Origin: Euryarchaeota archaeon UBA124
GTDB lineage: Archaea > Thermoplasmatota > Poseidoniia > Poseidoniales > Poseidoniaceae
Assembly: GCA_002502215.1 (NCBI GenBank)
Contig: DAPT01000090.1
Span: 1-38,139, forward strand
DNA length: 38,139 bases
Reading direction: 5' to 3'
Shown here one piece after another: positions 1-7,681 of the stretch (positions are counted from its first letter, which is position 1; each line of letters starts with the position of its first letter). Made by a program: the position numbers and the translations under genes. The notes below the pieces were generated by a model. That model saw only the letters and a list, made by a program, of their open reading frames with translations. It made no database searches and was not told the origin of the DNA.

Positions 1-120
1 TCCGCATCGGTCAAGTCGGCATAACCGAGGTCCGCATCGGTCAAGACGGCATAGAAGAGGTTCGCACCGGTCAAGTCGGCATATCTGAGGTACGCATCGG
101 TCAAGTCGGCCTCGTAGAGG
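1..120. repeat. Four tandem 30-bp repeats coding for pentapeptide pairs
   Basis: Four consecutive 30-base units (1-30, 31-60, 61-90, 91-120) share the core cgcatcggtcaagtcggc with a few substitutions. A fifth, more diverged unit follows at 121-150. Read on the minus strand, each unit encodes two pentapeptides of the form A(D/N)Lxx, for example ADLTD-A-L. The period is a multiple of three, so gain or loss of a unit would keep the frame. The array starts at or before base 1 of the window, so its full size is unknown. Confidence 0.9.
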
Positions 121-1022
121 GACGCATTAGTCAGGTTAGCCTCACCACAAAAGCCGCCACATTCATACCAAGAGTATCTATTGAACTCAGCATTTTGTAG
201 GTAGGTCTTATTCATCCCAGTGTGAATAAATGTTGCATTAGAAGCAACTATCGAGCGTAAATCAGCACCATCTAAAGTAGCATAATCGAAGGTGGTATTT
301 TGTAGATTTGCGCCACGCAAGTCAATTCCAGTCAAATCCATTCCGCTCAAATTCATGTGACTGAGGTCGGCACCAGCGCAGTAAGCATAACGACCCAGTT
401 GACAGCTTGTAGCATTCGCTAAATCTGATTCTAATTCAAAGATAGCATCCCAAATCATTGAAAGGTTATCTTGTAAATAAATTATATCAAAATTAAATTG
501 TGTAGACCAAGTATAAAACAATTGAATGGCATTATCAACACTACCTAAATCACTTTCAATTTCGCTAATATTGGTCAAAATGACAGACATATCTTGATTC
601 ATAACCAACAATTGTTGTTCTAAATCATACATCATTGTCTCATTTGCTGCTTGGCCATCCATACCAGGCTCACCTTGTGGTCCAGTTTCTCCTACAGGCC
701 CTTGCGCTCCATCTTGTCCGTCAGTACCAGCCTCACCCTGAGGTCCTTGTGCGCCATCTGCACCTTTAATTTCGATAAATGACCAACCTGAAGTCAAGCA
801 TACCTCGAAGGTATCAATGTTCGCAACATAATACAATCTTCCCAGTGTGTCTGAATTACAGTTGGGTAGATCATCGCCCGAGTCAACCGAATAAACCATC
901 CAGTCGTCCAAGGTTTCAGCAGATTCTTCATCCGAACCTCCGTCATCGTCACCACCAAAACATCCAGCAAGAGACAAGGTAGCCATCATTAATGCGAACA
1001 AAACTGCGTTCAAGCGTTTCAT
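1..1022 (-). CDS. Lipoprotein with collagen-like segment, coiled coil and pentapeptide repeats (C-terminus outside window)
   Basis: The frame is open for 340 codons from ATG at 1022 and runs off the left edge, so the protein is partial. Residues 1-21 form a lipoprotein signal peptide (MKRLNAV, hydrophobic core, lipobox LAGC with Cys21), followed by an Asp/Gly-rich linker. Residues 87-124 are about twelve uninterrupted Gly-X-Y triplets (GPQGEAGTDGQDG type), a collagen-like stretch. Residues about 125-215 look helical and are probably a coiled coil. From about residue 222 the chain is pentapeptide repeats (ADLSH, MDLTG, ANLQN, ADLTD), a family that folds as a right-handed quadrilateral beta-helix. 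The likely location is the outer face of the membrane, anchored by lipid on Cys21. Its ligand or function is unknown. The segment encoding the coiled coil is strongly AT-rich compared with the rest of the window. Confidence 0.85.
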   Translation of the reverse strand, partial: MKRLNAVLFALMMATLSLAGCFGGDDDGGSDEESAETLDDWMVYSVDSGDDLPNCNSDTLGRLYYVANIDTFEVCLTSGWSFIEIKGADGAQGPQGEAGTDGQDGAQGPVGETGPQGEPGMDGQAANETMMYDLEQQLLVMNQDMSVILTNISEIESDLGSVDNAIQLFYTWSTQFNFDIIYLQDNLSMIWDAIFELESDLANATSCQLGRYAYCAGADLSHMNLSGMDLTGIDLRGANLQNTTFDYATLDGADLRSIVASNATFIHTGMNKTYLQNAEFNRYSWYECGGFCGEANLTNASLYEADLTDAYLRYADLTGANLFYAVLTDADLGYADLTDA

Positions 1023-1043
1023 GCTTCTGGGACTCGACTTCTC

Positions 1044-1052
1044 AACATAAAT
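1044..1052 (-). promoter_or_regulatory. Possible TATA box of the lipoprotein gene
   Basis: On the minus strand the sequence atttatgtt lies about 22-30 bases before the ATG at 1022. That is the usual archaeal TATA-to-start distance, so the transcript would be leaderless or nearly so. No Shine-Dalgarno motif is seen before this ATG, which fits. This is pattern matching only. Confidence 0.4.
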
Positions 1053-1113
1053 CTTCCTCGGGTTACCACAACCTCATTCGTAGTCAATCGATTTGCTCGA
1101 TGACAATCGGAAA

Positions 1114-1190
1114 TGGCGGGCGATGCAGGATTCGAACCCACGTCTCCGGCTCCGAAGGCCGGAAGGATATCCAGACTACCCTAATCGCCC
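1114..1190 (-). tRNA. tRNA-Arg (anticodon TCG)
   Basis: Minus-strand cloverleaf. The acceptor arm GGGCGAT pairs with ATCGCCC over seven bases. Nucleotides TA at 8-9 are followed by a D-arm with GG in the loop. The anticodon stem CCGGC/GCCGG encloses loop CTTCGGA, which gives anticodon TCG. A four-base variable region precedes the T-arm with loop TTCGAAT. The discriminator is G and the CCA end is encoded (1114-1116). No intron is present. The gene would read CGA and, by wobble, possibly other CGN arginine codons. It lies 91 bases upstream of the lipoprotein gene on the same strand. Confidence 0.93.
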
Positions 1191-1248
1191 AAACCTTCCG
1201 AGATGGCTTCCCTTTTTGAAGGAGATGGCTCGAAGAATACTGAAACGT

Positions 1249-1668
1249 TCACCAGCTTTCAAACAATATGAGCAAGAAAACGATCGGAATGACATACAGT
1301 GCGAGTACAATGTAACCAAGGATGTATCCAGTCGTTCCTTCTGTACGACCTACACCGCTGTGCCGACTTCTCGCAACACCAATATGACCAAAGATGATCC
1401 CTAAAAGTCCAAAAAACCAAGCAAACAGACAGGTGAATCCTTCTGTAACAAAACCCAAAAGCATGAACAGAATACCAACAAGGGCAAAAACCTTACCACT
1501 TGCTGCAACACTGTTTTTCATGGTTTCTTGAATCACATATTGATTGTTCGTCATTCCTTGAGGTTGCCCTGACAGCGTTGACCCTGGTTGTGAAGCAATA
1601 GGCTTGTTGTCGACTCCAGCTTGAATAAGGACTGAAGCCGGCTTCTCAGGAGGCTCTTCCGACTGCAT
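1249..1668 (-). CDS. Small DUF4190-like membrane protein (copy 1)
   Basis: 139 residues from ATG at 1668. The first ~50 residues are hydrophilic and Gln/Pro/Ser-rich. A hydrophobic pair of segments follows (VFALVGILFMLLGFV and LFAWFFGLLGIIFGHIGVAR), then a short basic loop with TGYILGYI leading into a last membrane segment. The sequence FGHIGVARSR..GVGR..G..GYILGY matches the pattern of the DUF4190 family, small bacterial and archaeal membrane proteins of unknown role. It is a paralogue of the protein encoded just upstream at 1717-2142: same length, same order of parts and the same GHIG motif. The two are 48 bases apart on one strand and could be co-transcribed. Confidence 0.7.
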   Translation of the reverse strand: MQSEEPPEKPASVLIQAGVDNKPIASQPGSTLSGQPQGMTNNQYVIQETMKNSVAASGKVFALVGILFMLLGFVTEGFTCLFAWFFGLLGIIFGHIGVARSRHSGVGRTEGTTGYILGYIVLALYVIPIVFLLILFESW

Positions 1669-1716
1669 GAGCCGAATTCATTGTCCGTGGTGTTCAACGT
1701 GTCGGCGACGCTGCTC

Positions 1717-2142
1717 TCAAAGCGAGGCGCCTGCACCAATCGATCCAAGGAGAAGGAACGGGATAAGATACCCTGCGAGTGTGAGGTATCCGAGAACCAA
1801 ACCAGCCACACCTTGGCCTCCACCAACACCGGTCTTGCTTCCTTGTGAGGCCCCAATGTGTCCGAAGATGACAGCGAGGAGAGCGAACAACCAACTGAAC
1901 AGGAAGAAGAAACACAAGAATGGGATGAATCCTAGTGCAAACGTCGAGATTGCTAAAATACCCATCACCAAACCTGTCGTCGAGGCACCATTACCGCTGT
2001 TCTGAGCGACTATGATGTTCTGTGCCATCATCGGTTGTGGTTGTCCGTAAAGCATCGGTTGAACCGGTTGAATCGGTTGTGAAATAGGAGCAGATTGAAT
2101 CGGAACAGGCTGAGGTTGGTTGTTCGGTTGCTGGGGCTGCAT
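1717..2142 (-). CDS. Small DUF4190-like membrane protein (copy 2)
   Basis: 141 residues from ATG at 2142. The N-terminal ~45 residues are Gln/Pro-rich (MQPQQPNNQPQP onward) and probably unstructured. They are followed by TTGLVMGILAIST, a strongly aromatic membrane segment (FIPFLCFFFLFSWLFALLAV), the motif FGHIGASQGSK, a Gly-rich loop (GVGGGQGVAGLVLGYL) and a final membrane helix. The GHIG...G.G..GLVLGY pattern is that of DUF4190. The gene is a tandem duplicate of its downstream neighbour (1249-1668) and lies 38 bases downstream of pckA on the same strand. The role is unknown; the Gln/Pro-rich tail might bind a partner. Confidence 0.7.
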   Translation of the reverse strand: MQPQQPNNQPQPVPIQSAPISQPIQPVQPMLYGQPQPMMAQNIIVAQNSGNGASTTGLVMGILAISTFALGFIPFLCFFFLFSWLFALLAVIFGHIGASQGSKTGVGGGQGVAGLVLGYLTLAGYLIPFLLLGSIGAGASL

Positions 2143-2161
2143 GCGCTGTCCTGCGGTTCAA

Positions 2162-2178
2162 AGATATTCAAGATATCT
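2162..2178. repeat. Short inverted repeat between pckA and the DUF4190-like pair
   Basis: Arms agatat (2162-2167) and atatct (2173-2178) are separated by five bases. The element lies just after the pckA stop codon and about 20-36 bases before the start of the 1717-2142 gene. On the minus strand the AT-rich arm is also at a plausible TATA-box distance. It may be an operator, a weak hairpin or chance. Confidence 0.35.
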
Positions 2179-2180
2179 GG

Positions 2181-3773
2181 TCACACAGTTTTTGGCGCTG
2201 CTTGGTTCACAGCATCGGATACGCCTCGTGCGTATCGCTCAAAATTCTCATTGAACATGTTGGCAAGTTTATCCGCAGTTGCATCGTAAGCAGTCTTGTC
2301 TTTCCACGTCGTTCGTGGCTGCAAAACCTCGCTTGGAACGTTCGGACATGATGTTGGAACTTCGAAGCCGAATCGATTGTCCTTGACGTACTCAACATTG
2401 TCGAGATCGCCATCAAGTGCTGCGTTGAGCATGGCTCGAGTGTAACGAATCTTCATCCTCTTCCCGACACCGTATGGGCCTCCATTCCAGCCGGTATTGA
2501 TGAGCCAAGCAGTTGAACCGTGTTCTTCCATCTTGGCTGAGAGCAGGTCTGCATATACGCCTGGATGCATTGGCATAAACGGCTCACCGAAGCAAGCAGA
2601 GAACGTTGCTTGTGGTTCTTTGACACCGATTTCAGTCCCTGCAACCTTTGCGGTGTAGCCCGAGATAAAGTGGTACGCAGCCTGCTCAGGCGTTAATCGA
2701 GAGATTGGAGGAAGAACCCCGAAAGCATCGCAGGTGAGGAAAATGACGTTTTGTGGATGGCCTCCTCGAGAATCCATGGTACGATTGTCGATGAATTCGA
2801 TGGGGTAAGAGCCACGTGTGTTCTGCGTCTTGCTTACATCAGTAAAATCGGGAACGCCCTCGTCATTGAGAACGACGTTCTCAAGCACCGTTCCTCGACG
2901 ACGAGTTGTGCCAAAGATCTCAGGCTCATCCTCTTCGGACAAATCGATGAGTTTTGCATAGCAGCCGCCTTCGAAATTGAAGACACCGTTTGCGCCCCAA
3001 CCGTGCTCATCGTCGCCGATAAGGGCCCGCTTTGGATCTGCAGAGAGCGTCGTCTTGCCCGTCCCTGAAAGTCCAAAGAAGATTGCAGTGTTCTCTCCGT
3101 TGGTGTTTGCAGAACAATGCATGGGCAGAATACCTTTCCTAGGGAGAATGAGATTCATCACAGAGAAAATCGATTTTTTGATTTCCCCGGCGTAACGGGT
3201 TCCGCCGATGATGACTTCACCTGCAGCATAGTTGACGATGACGAAGCATTTTGAGTTTAGAGATGCATCTTCTGCTTCGAAATGCGGAGCGTGAAAAACG
3301 GTGAATTCCGGTGTGTGTGAAGCGAGTTCTTCGACGGAAGGTCGAATGAACATGTTGCGCGCAAACGTACTGTGCCAGGCATTTTGCGTGATGATACGAA
3401 TCGGCAAAGCTTCACTGGGTTCTGCACCGCAGGCAAGATCTTGCACAAACAGTGTGTCCTGACTTGAAAGGAAATCCACGACTTTCGCTCGCATGCGCTC
3501 GAATGTTGCAAGGTCTGTCGAGACGTTGACATCTCCCCAATTGACATCATCGTGCGTTGAGTCATCGTCGACGATGTACTTGTCATTTGGGGAGCGTCCG
3601 GTACGCTCACCCGTTTCGGTTACGAGTGCTCCATGAGCGCTCAGAACGCCCTCATTTCTTGACAAAGAAATGTCGACCAGTGCATCGGTATCGAGGTTCC
3701 AATGCACATCCCCTGATGGATTGATTCCATGTGCTGTGAGGGGCGTTGATGTCGGGGTGGAGGTCTCCGCCAT
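2181..3773 (-). CDS. pckA: Phosphoenolpyruvate carboxykinase, ATP-dependent type
   Basis: Converts oxaloacetate plus ATP to phosphoenolpyruvate, CO2 and ADP, the entry step of gluconeogenesis. The chain is 530 residues from the first ATG at 3773, close to the usual 525-540. Visible family signatures are RTGRSPNDK near the N-terminus, the metal and substrate region YAGEIKKS, the P-loop GLSGTGKTTLS, the second kinase motif LIGDDEHGW, and NTGWNGGPYGVGKRM near the C-terminus. These are motifs of the ATP family (EC 4.1.1.49), not the GTP family more usual in archaea. An in-frame TTG at 3821 would add 16 residues (RPKRKGQRG onward) outside the conserved part, so I prefer the ATG. The gene is divergent from the large membrane protein at 3887; the 113-base gap shows no clear promoter to my eye. 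Confidence 0.95.
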   Translation of the reverse strand: MAETSTPTSTPLTAHGINPSGDVHWNLDTDALVDISLSRNEGVLSAHGALVTETGERTGRSPNDKYIVDDDSTHDDVNWGDVNVSTDLATFERMRAKVVDFLSSQDTLFVQDLACGAEPSEALPIRIITQNAWHSTFARNMFIRPSVEELASHTPEFTVFHAPHFEAEDASLNSKCFVIVNYAAGEVIIGGTRYAGEIKKSIFSVMNLILPRKGILPMHCSANTNGENTAIFFGLSGTGKTTLSADPKRALIGDDEHGWGANGVFNFEGGCYAKLIDLSEEDEPEIFGTTRRRGTVLENVVLNDEGVPDFTDVSKTQNTRGSYPIEFIDNRTMDSRGGHPQNVIFLTCDAFGVLPPISRLTPEQAAYHFISGYTAKVAGTEIGVKEPQATFSACFGEPFMPMHPGVYADLLSAKMEEHGSTAWLINTGWNGGPYGVGKRMKIRYTRAMLNAALDGDLDNVEYVKDNRFGFEVPTSCPNVPSEVLQPRTTWKDKTAYDATADKLANMFNENFERYARGVSDAVNQAAPKTV

Positions 3774-3886
3774 GCACGTTGCTATCGCGGGCCCTCTTTG
3801 TCCCTTTCTCTTCGGTCGCAATGAAATCTACAAGATTGACCACAGACCGGAGAAGGTTTCAAACGGGACTTTGCTAGGTCGTAAGC

Positions 3887-6800
3887 ATGGAGGACGACGT
3901 CCCAGACCACGATTCTGTGGAAGATGATGTCCTCCGCCAGAAGGAATTCCGACGAGGCAGCGGAATTGACCTTGGTCAATTTATGATACAAGATCACGAA
4001 GAAGTCGAAGAAGAAACAAGTGTCGAGGTACAAGAAACCGATGCAGCAGTCGGTGAAATTGCCTCATTGTTTTCTGGAAAAGACGAGCAATCGAACGAGC
4101 CCGGCGCAATCAAGCGAGACGGCACAGTCGAAGAGGCAGCGGCACCGGACAGTGTTACCGACATGGCCGTTCACGGTGAACGACGGCTTGGTTTTGGCCT
4201 GCTTGCCGGAATGGTTCTGGTGTGGTCCGTTTTAGGGTGGGTTGTAGGTACTGCCCTTCCGCCATTTATTGGAGGACCTCTCCTCATCCTCATGGGACTT
4301 TCTGGTTTGTGGGTAGGTGAAAAATGGATTCCAAATCCAACCATGCATCTCCTTGGCGTGACATGGGTCATCATTTCAATGAAAATTCTGTACGGATTCG
4401 CACTCGATGTTCACCACTGGGGATGGTTGGATACCTCACCGCTTGGAGCAGACTTGTCGCTTGGAATCTTTTTACTCACGCTGATTGGATTCAACGTTCT
4501 GATTGCTCAACGGCACAACGACGACGCGATCGCTGCTCAGGCCACACTCGTCTTGCTCGCGCTTGGAAGCGCAACAGGTGCACTGTACGATGAAATTGGA
4601 GTCGCTGGGATGATCCTCCTCGGAACGCTATCGATGCATGGGCTCGCTTTGCATCGCCAATCGGGCAATCTTGCAAGTCTTGGAATTGCTGTGTCGTATC
4701 TTTGGATTGGGTTGCATGCTTTCTCAAATGAATGGTCGATTGCGAACATCGAGATTGTTTCCTTTGACGATGATTTGTTGTTGTTCATGCTGATGTTCGC
4801 TGTAACAGCAACCAATGCAGTCATCGCAACGCAATTCCACAAGGCAGACAATTGGTTCTCTGCTGCAGCCAAGGCGCTCGGCCTTGGTAAACCCGGATTG
4901 TGGGCCATTTCGGTTGGCCTTGGAATGATTGGAGCGCTGCTCTCAATCGCTGCAAACCGTGATGAAACTGGATATGCACTGGCACAATTGCTGCTGCTCA
5001 TGAGTGCCTTTGGTGGCTCTTACTTGGCCGTTCGTGGCGTTGAATGGAAGCGACTTGCTCCGTTTATTCTGTTTCCTGCACCGTTCCTACTCATCCTTGT
5101 CATCCTCCTCAACCTCGAGGTGCTCACCATCGATGTTGCAAATTTAAGCGGTTACAGCATCTATGCAATTCTTACAGCGATTCTCACATCCATTGCCCTG
5201 TTGAGAAATCAACAAGCTGTTTCAGACCACGTATTGTGGGTCGGTGGTGTTGTTGTTGTTGTTCTTCTTACGATTCTCATACCTGCTGAATCGGATGGTT
5301 GGCGATTGCTGGTTTCTCAAGCATTGGTATGGCTGGGCCTGGCTTGGTTGGGCGTTCAACGACAATCACCGTCGATATCTGGAGTTGCAGTCCTGATGCC
5401 TTGGGTTTGGTTGCTCATGTTTGCTACCGATGTTGAATCACGTATGTTTTCGAACGACTTCATTCCCGTTGCATTGGATGAACAACACGTTGCTGCATGG
5501 ATGCTGTTGTTGATCGTCCAGCAACTCTACGTCAACCTTAGTCAGGGTCAAGCCACACTCAATCTTGCAGGTCGACTCGCAGGATTGAGCGAACTCGGGG
5601 CACGAGCACGGGACTCAGGATTGTTGCAATTATGGAATCTATCGTTCGTACTCTCGCTCATCTCCGTCTGGGGCATTGCACGAGTCGACGGTTTGCCCGC
5701 CTGGGGCCTTCTTGGTGTCATGGCCGCCATTCTCATCTTCCACGGGACATTGGTTGCCCTCGGTCAACATCGTGGGCAACCGAGAACAATGTTGGTCGCA
5801 TGGAGCATTTTCGGCCTTCACTTCGGTTGGAAATTTGGACACACCTCCATTTTTGCCGCAACCCTTGTCGCTGGGTGTTCGCTGATGCTCGTCCACACCG
5901 ATCGATTCCTTGAGGACAAGAACAATGTCAAGCGAAACCAGACAAACAGCATCGTTACGTTGCAGCTTCTGGTCATGAGCACGTTGTTGGCGATACCTGC
6001 TCTCCGGAACGAAGCATCGTTGGAGTTAACCAATTCCGATTGGTTCCCTCAAGGCGGCCAAGATGCGATGATGATGGGGTTCATCTCACTAGGAACACTG
6101 TTCCATTACATGAGTCGCGTGACCAAAATGGACAAATTACTGCCGCCAACGCTGGCAACGGTTGCAATGATCGGAATGATGCTGTTCAGTGGTGTAACGC
6201 TTGAATTGCAATTGTTGACCACGATGGCATTGGTCAGTTTCGTTGCCTCAGGTGCCTATCTTGCCATCCAGGGAGAGTGGCGTTCTGGCCTTCGCTCCGT
6301 CGCTCGACGAGATGAACGTATCCAAGAAATTGCAGCGAAACAACGTGTCCAAATCGCATACAATCAGACCACAGAAGAAACCGGGGTCCAATTCATCGAT
6401 CCAACCATAATTGAATTGGCTGAAAAGCAGAAAAAGCGAGCCAAACGAACCGGAACAACAGGGGAAATGGATCTCGAGATTGGCGATATCCAACATCGAC
6501 CGAGCATCGTTCTCTCGTTCCTTGGGGTCACGATTTTCGCATCCGTCTTCTTCGCCTATCTCAGCGGCTCGGGCATCCTTGCGTTGTTGTTGATGGGAGG
6601 TATTTCCTTCCTGTTCATCAGTCTTGCAAGGTTGCGTGCAGATTCGCTCAATTTACGACTCGTTGATGTTCTTGGTGTTGAGATACCAATCGCAATTGCC
6701 ATGGCAGGATTGGTCTTGGTCCACCTCGCCTCAAGAATGACGCAAGGAACGGTTTTCTTAGAAGAGCAATACGATTTGCTTACGTTACTTGCAGCGCTCG

Positions 6801-7681
6801 TCGCCATGGGAAGTTTCGCATTGGTTGGCCGAGATGACCTCGGCGTTCGAATACCAAACCTCCTTGACATGGTCGTAGGTTTGTTGGTTATCGATCGCCT
6901 GTTTGGCGTTCTTGCTGGAGGAGAACTACCGATTCCAACGCTCACAAATCCGCTTGAGTTCTACGACTTGGCGTGGACGATTCCGGTATTTGGAAACGAG
7001 ATTCTCCTCGTGCTTGCAGCCCTTCTCTGGGATTGGGTTGAGCGAGAGAGACAAAAGCGTGGATTGCAGGACCATCGTGGGGCTCTGGGTCGGATTTCAT
7101 ACGCTTTATCCATTCTGATTCTATCCTTCGGACCGGCCGCATTGTTGGCGTTAACTTTGATGCTCCTACGGGGGTGGGAATGGAAACAACCTGCAGTCCT
7201 GATGATCGGTTTCATCGTCCTACCGTTAGCCTTGAATGAAACCGTTTGGTGGATTGAGCAAGAATTCAGCCTCACGCTGTTTGAGGTTTGGATGTCTTCC
7301 ATCGCCATCGGTTTGATTGGTTTGTTGGCTGGGGGCGTTGCAACGTACACCGATCAAGGTCTGTGGATTTCAGCCTCGTTGTGGGTTGCTCAGGTTTTGT
7401 TCATCATCACAGGTGTCTTGTCACCCTCCTTGCTGTTGTTTGTTCTGCTGACGCTGGCCATGTCAACCACATCATGGGTCATCGGTGTGTTGACACTTCG
7501 CAGAGGTTGGCGAATCGTTGGTTTCCTCAACCTTGTGCTTGCATGGATTGTTGCCAGCGTTCTCATCTATCAGGGAATGACGTCCATGGCTGCACTCGCT
7601 TTGTTGCTCGCAACAGCAACCCTGCTTGCCATCATTACCTACCTTACACAGTCCAGAGATGAATTGCTTGCCTCTCAATAG
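3887..7681 (+). CDS. Very large polytopic membrane protein, function unknown
   Basis: 1264 residues from ATG at 3887. The first ~90 residues are acidic (EDDVPDHDSVEDDVL, then many Glu/Asp) and should be cytosolic. From about residue 95 hydrophobic segments follow almost without break, separated by very short loops; by eye there are some thirty or more. One hydrophilic island at about residues 800-870 (RRDERIQEIAAKQR ... AEKQKKRAKRTG) divides a longer first membrane half from a second one. The look is similar to DUF2339-type large membrane proteins, but I recognise no diagnostic motif and do not claim membership. No ATP-binding motif or obvious catalytic residue is seen. The last seven bases overlap the 3' end of the convergent GlmM-like gene. 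Confidence 0.8.
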   Translation: MEDDVPDHDSVEDDVLRQKEFRRGSGIDLGQFMIQDHEEVEEETSVEVQETDAAVGEIASLFSGKDEQSNEPGAIKRDGTVEEAAAPDSVTDMAVHGERRLGFGLLAGMVLVWSVLGWVVGTALPPFIGGPLLILMGLSGLWVGEKWIPNPTMHLLGVTWVIISMKILYGFALDVHHWGWLDTSPLGADLSLGIFLLTLIGFNVLIAQRHNDDAIAAQATLVLLALGSATGALYDEIGVAGMILLGTLSMHGLALHRQSGNLASLGIAVSYLWIGLHAFSNEWSIANIEIVSFDDDLLLFMLMFAVTATNAVIATQFHKADNWFSAAAKALGLGKPGLWAISVGLGMIGALLSIAANRDETGYALAQLLLLMSAFGGSYLAVRGVEWKRLAPFILFPAPFLLILVILLNLEVLTIDVANLSGYSIYAILTAILTSIALLRNQQAVSDHVLWVGGVVVVVLLTILIPAESDGWRLLVSQALVWLGLAWLGVQRQSPSISGVAVLMPWVWLLMFATDVESRMFSNDFIPVALDEQHVAAWMLLLIVQQLYVNLSQGQATLNLAGRLAGLSELGARARDSGLLQLWNLSFVLSLISVWGIARVDGLPAWGLLGVMAAILIFHGTLVALGQHRGQPRTMLVAWSIFGLHFGWKFGHTSIFAATLVAGCSLMLVHTDRFLEDKNNVKRNQTNSIVTLQLLVMSTLLAIPALRNEASLELTNSDWFPQGGQDAMMMGFISLGTLFHYMSRVTKMDKLLPPTLATVAMIGMMLFSGVTLELQLLTTMALVSFVASGAYLAIQGEWRSGLRSVARRDERIQEIAAKQRVQIAYNQTTEETGVQFIDPTIIELAEKQKKRAKRTGTTGEMDLEIGDIQHRPSIVLSFLGVTIFASVFFAYLSGSGILALLLMGGISFLFISLARLRADSLNLRLVDVLGVEIPIAIAMAGLVLVHLASRMTQGTVFLEEQYDLLTLLAALVAMGSFALVGRDDLGVRIPNLLDMVVGLLVIDRLFGVLAGGELPIPTLTNPLEFYDLAWTIPVFGNEILLVLAALLWDWVERERQKRGLQDHRGALGRISYALSILILSFGPAALLALTLMLLRGWEWKQPAVLMIGFIVLPLALNETVWWIEQEFSLTLFEVWMSSIAIGLIGLLAGGVATYTDQGLWISASLWVAQVLFIITGVLSPSLLLFVLLTLAMSTTSWVIGVLTLRRGWRIVGFLNLVLAWIVASVLIYQGMTSMAALALLLATATLLAIITYLTQSRDELLASQ

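Noticed and set aside
1..150. Possible CRISPR-like array because of evenly spaced 30-bp repeats
   Set aside because: The repeats are directly joined with no spacers and encode in-frame pentapeptides of the lipoprotein.
992..1404. Plus-strand frames across the tRNA region
   Set aside because: They overlap a well-formed tRNA gene and the 3' end of the DUF4190-like gene, with no family features.
3774..3821. Extended PckA N-terminus from TTG at 3821
   Set aside because: The extra 16 residues are basic and lie outside the conserved enzyme; ATG at 3773 gives normal length.
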